Source: Apostichopus japonicus
Lineage: Eukaryota > Echinodermata > Holothuroidea > Aspidochirotida > Stichopodidae
Direction of reading: 5' to 3'
DNA length: 64,000 nt
NCBI RefSeq assembly: GCF_037975245.1
Contig: NC_092562.1
Span: forward strand, 7,791,001-7,855,000
This document shows, piece after piece, positions 36,394 to 45,855 of the stretch; the first letter of the stretch is position 1; each line of letters begins with the position of its first letter. The position numbers and the translations under genes were made by a program. The notes under the pieces are model-generated. The model had not been told where the DNA came from. It did not search any database and was given only the letters and a program-made list of their open reading frames with translations.

Positions 36394-37734
36394 CAGGGGC
36401 GTATCCAGGGGGGGGGGGGCGCAACAGGCGCGCGCCCCCCTATTGGCCGTCACCAAAAAAAAAAAAAGATTAGCAAAAAAAAAAAAAAAAAAATTTGATG
36501 ACGACTTTTATGTGAGATGTCGGTGATCGCTCAACCCCCCCCCCCCCTCCCGTATGCTTTATTTTTTGTTTGCCAAAAAAAGGTTCTGGCGAAGTTCGGC
36601 AGCATAATTGTTTTAGAAACATAGATGGTAATTGTGTTTGTATTATCACTATAAACACTAAGTGACATGCCAGCCATACTAAATTGTGCATTTTGTGTCC
36701 ATATTTACTGGAAATGTTGCTTATTATTAAGGTCGAAAAATGGATCACATATGGCCATGGGCGGCGATCCTGGGGGGAAGGGGGGATATATCCCCCCATG
36801 AAAATGGGTGGAGGGATGTAATACACCATACCCCCCCCCACCAAATGCCAGGGATAAGAATATTTTCATGCCTACATTTATGCATCATCGTTAAAGTACG
36901 GCTCTTTTTTAACTTCATTTCTCACCTACCATAAACGCAGTGCGATCTTTTCAAATAAAGCGTCTTTATGAAGCAAGAATAGTTGACTGTAGGCTTCATT
37001 GGCCCTATAACAACAAAATGTATTATTGCGCCCACGGTATTGATATAGTACATATATGCACCCTCATAGTATTCATATAGGCCCTATAGTAGGCCTACAC
37101 ACGTTCATGTTCCCTCGAACAGCTGAGAATCTCATGTTACCAGGGTAATGCTTAATACACGTTTCACCTGGATGCCCTAGCAATCGGTACCTATAGGAAT
37201 GTAACTATGTGTAATTGTGTATTGCATGTGTATAGGCCTATAATAGCCTGTATGAGGCCATTTTCTTCATCGAATAATATAAAAGAGCTCTCGAACATTC
37301 TAACGTTGCGCCTGAAACAAGATTGACAGGGGCAATTTTCCCAAAATAATACCCGAAATTAAAAAAAAAAGTATTTTGGATCCTGATTATGAGATATTTC
37401 GGACATGACATCCCTATTTTAAAGTTGGGTATATGCCGCTTGGAAACCTCGGGAAGTGCCGTTTCCGGCCATCTAGAGGGTTTGTTAATCCCAAAATTTT
37501 CTTGTACGCTTCGCGCCAACTCATGGTGGCGCTACGCTTAGATAGTCAACAAGGTCATATCCCCCCCCCCCCACTCGGAAGTACGGATCGCCGCCCATGC
37601 ATATGGCACCATTTTGCATTCCAGCCCTTCTTCGAAAGCAAAAATTGTCCACCCCTCCACTTAGACCCATCCCCCAGGACGGCGATCATTCATGCCTGAC
37701 GCCCCCCTATTGGAAAATCATGGATACGCTCCTG
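36394..37734 (+). mobile_element. Element A1: composite element, TIR CAGGGGCGTATCCAGG
   Basis: The left end CAGGGGCGTATCCAGG and right end (inverted) CAGGAGCGTATCCATG are flanked by ggtttc on both sides (36388-36393, 37735-37740). Counting 5 bp gives gtttc. It carries element A1a inside. The same composite occurs inverted at 43096-44377, with other flanks. Confidence 0.78.
36756..37599 (+). mobile_element. Element A1a: nested hAT-like element, TIR CATGGGCGGCGATCC, perfect 8-bp TSD
   Basis: CATGGGCGGCGATCC at 36756 and its inverse GGATCGCCGCCCATG ending 37599, with the 8-bp duplication catatggc exactly on both sides (36748-36755, 37600-37607). It contains a copy of the shared hairpin module at about 37444-37545. 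No coding capacity. Confidence 0.88.
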
Positions 37735-38160
37735 GGTTTCACTACTTTCGCTTTTTCTGCCCATGTTTTCAAACGGCATAGCTTTTTCTTCACCCAGTCA
37801 CCACTTTTCACGGGCATGGGCAGTGATCATGGATCAGCCAACACGAAAAGGTTTCGATTTCTTAAATTTTGGTCGCTCCTGGGAGACGAGGATTTGGTAA
37901 ACTGAGAAATAAATGGCGATCTCTTCCTTCGAGAATATTTCCCAAAATAAAAAATTGACGGAAATTTTTATCAATTTTAGGGGTGTTGCTTACTGCCATA
38001 AGGCACGGCAAGTGCCATTTCCTGCAATCTGAGGGGTCTGCCAGACGAAAAATTTTCTTGTACGCTGCGCGCCAACCTGTGGTGGCGCTCCGCTTAGATA
38101 GTCATCACCTGCTCACGGGCCCCCAAAAATTTCTTTTCGAACGACGCCCCTGGCTGTAAT

Positions 38161-40112
38161 GGTATTTAATTAACGCACTCATTAATATATTTATTTTTTC
38201 AATCGAAAATTTTAGCGAAAGATAGAAGTTATGTCATGGACATCAAACATTATGAGAGAAATCGAAATGCCTTTACTCTATCTCGTGATCTGTATCGCAC
38301 TTCGTAGCTATTCCTATAACAAAGATTATTAATTATAAACATTTCATTAGTTGGATGAATTGTACCTTCAATTTTATTACAAACAATCGTTGAGTACCAC
38401 CGCAACTTCACCGTTGCTTATTGTCCGCTAGAATTTAGATGGCGCTCTTCTCCTATTGTGTGCTCTTATTGTCCGCTCTTAAAAGAATATTCCAGGTCAA
38501 AATTTCGTTTTGATGTTAAAGAGGAACATAATCTAATCATTGCATTCTATTCCTATGTACCATTTTAGATGCTCAGATGGAATGATGTGAACAATTGAAC
38601 ATTTTCAGAAAGTTGTTGAATTGACGACATATGATTAGTTGTCAATTAAACATTTTGCATAAAATTGTTCAATTGCTCAGATGGAATGAAGTGAACAATT
38701 AAACATTTTGCAGAAAAGTGCTCAATTGCTCAATTGGAATGAAGTGAACAATTTAATATTTTGCAGAAAAATGTTGAATTGACGAGATATGAAAAGTTGA
38801 CAATTGAACATTTTGCAGAAAATTGTTGAATTGAATACATATCATAAGTGGTCAATTCAACAGTTTGCAGAAATATTTTCAATTGCTCTGTTAATGCAAC
38901 TGAGCAATCCAACATTTTTTTCTGATTTTTGTTAAGATATTATCTTGTTATCTAAACAATTTACTGAAAATGTTGCCTTATTGGGGCATGTCCTATAGTT
39001 CTTACGAAAAATCGACGTATCGAAAGGAATATAGAACATGCTCGTTCAGTTTAAATGTAATATTCGAAACCAACTCGATTACTGATGTTCACACGAACAG
39101 ACAAGAAATGTTCTGGCATGTTTCTATAAAAACAAAAAATCACCAAAGTATGTAAAATATACATGCCTACGACAATTCAACAATAATCGCAAGTCATTGA
39201 ATTTACTTCCACGTGCCTCCGCATACTGGAAGTAACTTGAAGGATATATATTAGATAATTCTCATGAACTTACATATAAAGCCGCTGTAGATACCGGGAG
39301 GGCGTGGGGACACAGTTTCGAATTGCACTAAATGGAAAACGTGTACTACACAAATGTAACTAAACAATGCATATTTTCTGAAACCCCTCCCCTCCCCCGA
39401 TCTGTTGAGAAGTTTCTTAAAAAATTGTATTTTTACTATATGATATCCAAAATCGACCAATAAATCAAAAGAGACCGTAGAAGGTAACAGCTAATTGTTG
39501 CGGGGGGGGGGGGGGGGTGGTTCTGGAAAAATGGTGTGAATGTCCTAAACAAATGTGTGTAGGGAGGGGGGCGATTAAAAAAGGGCTAATTGACAATACT
39601 ATATCTGGACATCATGGCAGTATTATATTTAGGTTATAATGGTGGTCAAAGAAGCGGACCTAGTGAGGGGGGGGGGGTCTATTTGTCCTCCCTCTATTGA
39701 GTTTATTCAGTTGCAATTTTAGAATTCAAGTTGTGCATTCCAAGGCATATTTAAACTATAAATTAGGTCTTTAATAAAGGTCTTAACACAAGATCGTGGT
39801 ACTAAGCACAGTGATGAACATCGGTTTTCTCTAGCTGAGCTGATAATAATCCCGCACGATTTGTATACTCTTACGACTCTCAAGAACCACATTGGACGTG
39901 ATGTGAGAGAGACTAATCCGCTTGTGCATTGTATACACGCCTATAGCAGGAAGCTGCTGCATGTCCAAGTAGCAAATTTCTGCTTATATATCTCGCAACG
40001 GTAACATATACATTGGCCCAATGAATATCCCCAATGCCCTGTCATATGGCGAGGGACGTATGCGGCACATTTCAATTTACCCAACTGCTCAATTTTGCCA
40101 TAGCAACGCAGA
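38161..40112. other. Intergenic segment between element stacks
   Basis: Holds the 52-bp palindromic tandem repeat (38570-38905) and G-runs near 39500 and 39670. No gene. Ordinary AT-rich DNA elsewhere. Confidence 0.6.
38570..38905. repeat. ~52-bp tandem repeat with palindromic units
   Basis: About six copies at spacing 51-53 (marker attttgcag at 38601, 38652, 38705, 38758, 38810, 38862). Each unit holds 'caattgaacattttgcag' followed by 'aaaattgttgaattg', an imperfect palindrome that could form a hairpin. Confidence 0.75.
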
Positions 40113-40928
40113 GACAGAACCATGGGCGGCGATCATGGGGGGGGGGGACGGGGGGGGGGACATGTCCCCCAATATTTTAGGTAGGGGGATATAGTATCTA
40201 ATATCCCCCCCCCCCCAATATTTGGTGGCATAGTCTTTTTGTGTGGCTATACAGGCGCGTATCCAGGATTTTCTAACCCGGGGGGCGCGAATTACTATCT
40301 AAGCGGAGCGCCACCATCGGTTGGCGCGGAGCGTACAAGAAAATTTCTGGTTTTGATACCCCCAGATCACCGGAAATGGCACTTCTCGGGCTTGAAAATG
40401 AGCAACCAGATGTACACTTTTGCCTGAGAACCAAGTATTTCCCAAAAGTTTTTTCCATCCATAACCTGTTTGAAGATTGTCACCAGTCACACATCATGTT
40501 CGACCTCATTGCATGTCCTATGGATTATTGCTTTTGTAGGTTATTCTACGTCACGGCCCACAATATCCGAAAGCCCGACTTTTGAAGGTTTTAAGCCCAT
40601 TACTTGTTGAGAATTTGAAAATTCACTTTTCTCGTGAATAAAATCACTTGAAAACATACCCATAATGTTGCACAAAATTCAATCTATAGACAAGCAATAT
40701 AGAAAAACCTCCTTGAACCCCTAACAGACAGGTCAAAATTGAACGAGTAGAGGAAAATATGATGACGAATGTTGGTGAGGAAATTTTGGAAAATTCCGAC
40801 ACATTTAATTTCTTGGTGTAGAAATATTGCAACCTCTTATAATGGCTTTTACAAAACTTGGTTGAAGGAACAGAAAAATAGCAGATATTTCCGATATCAG
40901 GTATATCGAAACCGAACACTTTCACTAT

Positions 40929-41356
40929 AGGCGTAGGTCCCGTAGGAGGCGGGGGCTGCAGCCCTCCCCCCCCCCCCCCACCAAATTTTTTCCCATTTTT
41001 TTCGGGCACCTACTGAAAGAAAAATAAATAGCAATGAATAGCTTAAAATGATCTCCTTGGTAATTGAAATAAAGTTGTAAGCTTGGCCAACATTACTACT
41101 GTAAAAGAGAGTTTTGACATAAATGGATCTGTATGGTTTTTCACCATCTACATAAGACATTTGGTTTTTACATTAGCATCCGGCGGTATACTGTGGAACT
41201 TTGACGGACCGTGCGGTACACGATGCCATTTGATGTAATGACCGATCTTGCCTATATGATATTGGCATCGACATGTTGAATGCGCGCGAAAAATTTTGGC
41301 TTTTTTTTGTCGGGCAAGTCCTTACAGCCCCCAAATCCAATTGGGCTCCTACGCCT
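40929..41356. mobile_element. Element B1a: small nested element, TIR AGGCGTAGG
   Basis: AGGCGTAGG at 40929 and its inverse CCTACGCCT ending 41356. Inside both ends is a GGGGGCTG block. Flanks are ttcactat (40921-40928) and ttgactac (41357-41364), 6 of 8 matching. No coding capacity. Confidence 0.55.
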
Positions 41357-41884
41357 TTGACTACACACATAGACAGTTTTTGAGGCTGTTCATCGTGGAA
41401 CATGCATTCAATGCTCACTGATATGATGTTATATCTGCTCTTTGCTTTACAAATTCGAACAGGCGAGTAGCGAGTAATTGCCAAGGGAGGGGCGAAGCCT
41501 GTAGGCAAACTATCTAAGCGAAGCGCCACCATGAGTTGGCGCGAAGCGTACAAGAAAAATTTTGGCCGAAAATGCCTCCCAGATCGCTGGAAATGACACT
41601 TCCCAGGCCTTGTAAGTTGCATCTAAGCATTGTCTATTTTGAAATTACTAGCGATGTCATAAAGAAAATTTGCTCGGGGGGGGGGGCGGTCGCCCCTTCC
41701 CGAAATGCGTTATGTTCCCCGACGACTCGGTCGAGTTCAAGTACATTAGTGAGAGAGGAAAAACGGAAACGTCAAAAATGGAGTTGTCGGGGTAAGGGGT
41801 AGGGTGAGGCGCACACCCCCTCCGTAATCCTTGATCTGTCACTGGCTACCCTGTGTATATAATAGGGATCTTTCTCTTCCCGAG

Positions 41885-42025
41885 GTCTTGGTTATCTTCT
41901 ACTCCCTCCTTTTCTCCTTTTTCTCTCTTTTTTCTTTTTCTTTTCCCTTCCTTCCTCTCCTCCTTTTCTTTTTTCCCCTCCTTTTCCCTTTTTTCTTCTC
42001 TTTTTTTTCTCTCCTTTTTTCCTTA
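41885..42025 (+). repeat. Pyrimidine-only tract of about 140 bp
   Basis: Almost entirely C and T ('ctccttttctcctttttctc' and similar). It lies just inside the right end of element B1. Long homopyrimidine runs can form triplex DNA. The phenylalanine/serine-rich open frames across it are artefacts. Confidence 0.85.
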
Positions 42026-42097
42026 CCCGGGGGGCGCGCGCCCCCAACGCCCCCCCTGGATACGCACCTGCTATATATAGAAAATAATGCGTGAGAT

Positions 42098-42885
42098 CAT
42101 GGGCGTCAGCAGGTTTCAGAAAGTGGGGGGGACACTATACTATCTAAGCGGAGCGCCACCATTGGTTGGCGCGTAGCGTACCAGAAAATTTTGGGTACAT
42201 AAGACCCCCTAGATCGCAGGAGACGGCCTTCCTGAGTCGTTTTTAGTTACATCAGAACCAGATCTGTGAGGAGAAATTTTGTCTCAAAAAACTAAATTCC
42301 GACAGAAAGTACTGGTAGAAAGATGCCGTTCTGACACCAAGGGAAACGAATTACACAGCGTCCATCTCAAACGAAATATTTTCGGTAGTTTGGTATCATA
42401 TAATACCCTGCATACAGGCAGAATACTGTCTGTAGGGCCTAAAATATATGATAGTACCTTCCTGGTGGGGTCTTCGACTTGTTTTCAAGTTGAAATGCGT
42501 CGTTTTCTCTGATTCACAGTGTAGGGCAAGGGGAATTCCATTTCTGGCGAGAAGGGGTGCTTCCACAAAACACTCTAAAACATCATTCAAACATCGCACA
42601 AACTTTTATCAGAGGTCTCGGACGAAGCGGGGAGGGTGAATATCGGAGGAAGGGTGATAAAGGGCCAAGCACTGTTCTAATTTCCAGTGCAATTTATTGA
42701 TAATGATTCTTAAGTTAGATTCTACTTGAATCAGCTCAGCAATTGTGATAGAAAATCGCGCATATGCATGTGATTTTTTTAATAACTGCTCTGAAAAGTG
42801 GGGGCCACAAATGATATGATATCCCCTCCACTTTTGAAAGTGGGGGGGACATGTCCCCCCCGTCCCCCACCTGTTGACGCCCATG
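42098..42885 (+). mobile_element. Element B2: 788 bp, TIR CATGGGCGTCARCAGG, perfect 8-bp TSD
   Basis: CATGGGCGTCAGCAGG at 42098 and its inverse CCTGTTGACGCCCATG ending 42885, with cgtgagat exactly on both sides (42090-42097, 42886-42893). It has a shared hairpin module near 42140-42238. No coding capacity. Confidence 0.87.
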
Positions 42886-43095
42886 CGTGAGATTATTTAT
42901 CCAAATCACCGCCAAATATTTGGCGGTGGCTAATATTTCATCCAACACATGCTGCATGAGGTAAATGACTCTTCGTGGTCGTTTCTGTGACTTGTGACCG
43001 TATAGCATGTTGTCACTCATGATTATTATCATAATGTCTGTACATCTCTTGTGTATGAGTGCAAGTACGTACAATAATGATATATGATCCACATC

Positions 43096-44377
43096 CAGGG
43101 GCGTATCCAGGATTTTCCATTGGGGGGGGGGCGTCAGGCATGAATGATCGCCGTCCTGGGGGGATGGGTCTAAGGGGAGGACAATTTTTGCTTTCGAAGA
43201 AGGGCTGAAATGCAAATGGTGCCATATGCATGGGCGGCGATCCGTACTTCCGAGTGGGGGAATATGACCTTGTTGACTATCTAAGCGTAGCGCCACCATG
43301 AGTTGGCGCGAAGCGTACCAGAAAATTTTGGGATTAACAAACCCTCTAGATGGCCGGAAACGGCACTTCCCGAGGTTTCCAAGCGGCATATAACCAACTT
43401 TAAAATAGGGATGTCATGTCCGAAATATCTCATAATCAGGATCCAAAATAATAATTTCGGGTGTTATTTTGGGAAAATTGCCCCTGTCAATCTTGTGTCA
43501 GGCGCAACGTTAGAATGTTCGAGAGCTCTTTTATATTATTTGATGAAGAAAATGGTCTCATGCAGGCTATTATAGGCCTATACACATGCAATACACAATT
43601 ACACATAGTTACATTCCTAGGTACCGTGTATTAAGCATTACCCTGGTAACATGAGATTCTCAGCTGTTCGAGGGAACATGTACGTGTGTAGGCCTACTAT
43701 AGGGCCTATATGAATACTATGAGGGTGCATATATGTACTATATCAATACCGTGGGCGCAATAATACATTTTGTTGTTATAGGGCCAATGAAGCCTACAGT
43801 CAACTATTCTTGCTTTATAAAGACGCTTTATTTGAAAAGATCGCACTGCGTTTATGGTAGGCGAGAAATTAAGCTAAAAAAGAGCCGTACATTAACGATG
43901 ATGCATAAATGTAGGCATGAAAATATTCTTATCCCTGGCATTTGGTGGGGGGGGGGGATATGGTGTATTACATCCCTCCACCCATTTCGTGGGGGATATA
44001 TCCCCCCTCCACCCAGGATCGCCGCCCATGGCCATATGTGATCCATTTTTCGACCTTAATAATAAGCAACATTTCCAGTAAATATGGACACAAAATGCAC
44101 AATTTAGTATGGTTGGCATGTCACTTAGTGTTTATAGTGATAATACAAACACAATTACCATCTATGTTTCTAAAACTATTATGCCGCCGAACTTCGCCAG
44201 AACCCTTTTTTGGCAAACAAAAAATAAAGCATACGGGAGGGGGGGGGGGGGGGGGTTGAGCGATCACCGACATCTCACATAAAGGTCGTCATTTTTTTTT
44301 TTTTTGCTAAACTTTTTTTTTTGGTGACGGCCAATAGGGGGGCGCGCGCCTGTTGCGCCCCCCTGGATACGCCCCTG
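43096..44377 (-). mobile_element. Element B3: second copy of composite A1, inverted
   Basis: Ends CAGGGGCGTATCCAGG (43096) and its inverse ending CGCCCCTG (44377), flanked by acatc (43091-43095, 44378-44382). Its content matches A1 in reverse order, including the nested element and that element's own target duplication. The G-runs differ in length. Confidence 0.82.
43229..44030 (-). mobile_element. Element B3a: nested element, same insertion as A1a
   Basis: CATGGGCGGCGATCC at 43229 and its inverse ending 44030, flanked by gccatatg (43221-43228, 44031-44038). This is the reverse complement of the catatggc around A1a. The shared module lies at about 43277-43382. Confidence 0.87.
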
Positions 44378-45167
44378 ACATCGATATGAGTTCAATGTGT
44401 TTCCATTTGGCCTGTTTCCTACAAGATTTCTAACCGCATGCGCGTAGCCTGGGGGCGAAGGAGGAGACCGCCCCCTACCCTCGAGCATATTTTTTGTATT
44501 TTTTTTTATGATATCGAAGTTTTATAGTAGCCGTTCTAAGAGGTTATAATATTTGTACACCAATAAATTGACTGTGTCTGAACTTTCGAAATTCCCTGAC
44601 AAACATTCTTCATCATACCGGTCTGTTAGGGGTTGAAGGTTCTTTTTCTATATTGGTTGTCCATATAGATGATATTTTGTGCAACATTATGGCATGTTTT
44701 AAGGTGAATTTATTATTCAAATTCTGAACAAATAATGGGTTTAAAACCTTGAAAAGTGAGCTGACGGGTATAGTGGGCCGTTACGTAGTATTACCTACAA
44801 AAACAATGATCCACATGAGATACGATGAGGTCGAACATGATATGTGACTGGTGACAATCTCGAAAAAGGTTATGGATGAAGAAAAAAACTATTGGGAATA
44901 ACTTGGTTATCAGGCAAAAGTGTACATCTGGTTGGTCATTTTCAACCCGAGAAGTGCCATTTCCGGTGATCTGGGGGGCTACCAAAACCAGAAATTTTCT
45001 TGTTCGCTGCGCCCCAACCGATGGTGGCGCTCCGCTTAGATAGAAATATACAAAATATCACAAAGCGTTCGAAGAATTTTGGGGAAGAAAGTTGCTACGC
45101 GCCTGCACCAAAGCAATTGCCCCCCCCCCCACAATATTTGAAACAAATCGCCGCCCCTGGATAGAAC

Positions 45168-45855
45168 TATTTGACTATCACTATAATCCCTCATGCTATT
45201 TTCACAAAAATGAAGTCATTACAAGTTGCTATTATCCAGAATTAATACAGAACCGTGATTGCTTCGATGAATATTGTTTGTGTCACAAACCACAATCTGT
45301 TTCTATAAAAACGCCTCTCTCTGTCCTTTAATCACGCACGCACCGTTTGAGGTACAGCTGCAAAATTTGTGAAAAAGAAAGGTACACTAGACTGTACATG
45401 GTAGTACGGAGACTAATGCGGCCATGGCAAGAAAAAAAAACACGGATATATATACAAGACAAGATTTTTACTACGGAAAACAAAATTTTTACTACGAAAA
45501 ACAAAATTTTTAAATCGAAAAAAATGTCATGGCCGCAGTAGTCTAGGGTCTGAACAAGATTGACACTGATCAGTTAGTATCAGAGTTCTCTGATCCAGAT
45601 GATAAGGGCATAAATTACCTTTTCGGCGTTCCATCCAATCACACGTTTCTGGCCAATTCCGTTATTGCGAAATCAACATCTACGCTTGTTGCATGGAATC
45701 AGACTTCTGCACTAAAATAACTTTATCAACGAACACATCTATACAACACACCGGCATTCCTAGGCACAAGGCATTGCACTGAATTCAAAAGGCTTCTGAC
45801 TGTACAGTACCTGTCAGATGTTCCGACTAAGTTTCATAAGAGGTATACGAAGAAA
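45168..45855 (+). other. MTG1 5' flank and probable promoter
   Basis: Region between element B and the MTG1 start. It holds the 135-bp fold-back element (45410-45544). No core promoter motif is certain. Confidence 0.5.
45410..45544. mobile_element. 135-bp fold-back (MITE-like) element with three 21-bp repeats
   Basis: The left end agactaatgcggccatggca and the inverse of the right end, agactactgcggccatgaca, match at 18 of 20. Between them are three 21-bp copies built on 'acaaaatttttactacgaaa'. No clear target duplication. It lies about 310 bp before the MTG1 start codon. Confidence 0.65.

Larger units (their letters stand above)
36083..38152. mobile_element. Element A: hAT-like, 2070 bp, hosts nested elements
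   Basis: Ends CAGTGGCGTCGTGCC and (inverted) CAGGGGCGTCGTTCG, flanked by an 8-bp duplication gctgtagt (36075-36082) / gctgtaat (38153-38160). A subterminal copy of the shared GCGCCA hairpin module lies near the right end (about 38003-38101). No transposase. It is interrupted by element A1. Confidence 0.8.
40252..42070 (+). mobile_element. Element B1: TIR CAGGCGCGTATCCAGG, 5-bp TSD ctata
   Basis: Left end CAGGCGCGTATCCAGG, right end (inverted) CAGGTGCGTATCCAGG, with flanks ctata on both sides (40247-40251, 42071-42075). It has shared hairpin modules near 40295-40393 and 41510-41610, plus nested element B1a. Same TIR family as A1 and B3. Confidence 0.8.
40121..45159. mobile_element. Element B: outer hAT-like element, 5.0 kb, hosts three insertions
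   Basis: Ends CATGGGCGGCGATCATGGG and (inverted) CAGGGGCGGCGATTTG, flanked by gacagaac (40113-40120) and gatagaac (45160-45167), 7 of 8 matching. Elements B1, B2 and B3 lie inside. Its own right part (44378-45159) has the shared hairpin module at about 44944-45042. It also has a ~570-bp region that is an inverted relative of 40390-40960. Confidence 0.7.

Noticed and set aside
41831-42094. Open frames of 75-87 codons rich in Phe/Ser/Leu
   Set aside because: They are the translation of a C/T tract inside a transposon.
36470-45160. Gly/Pro-rich open frames of 60-217 codons
   Set aside because: They come from G and C runs in non-coding transposon ends and recur only because the elements are repeated.
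45361-45541. 64-codon frame with CKICEKERY and repeated KIFTT
   Set aside because: The repeats are just the 21-bp repeats of the fold-back element, and there is no support as a protein.
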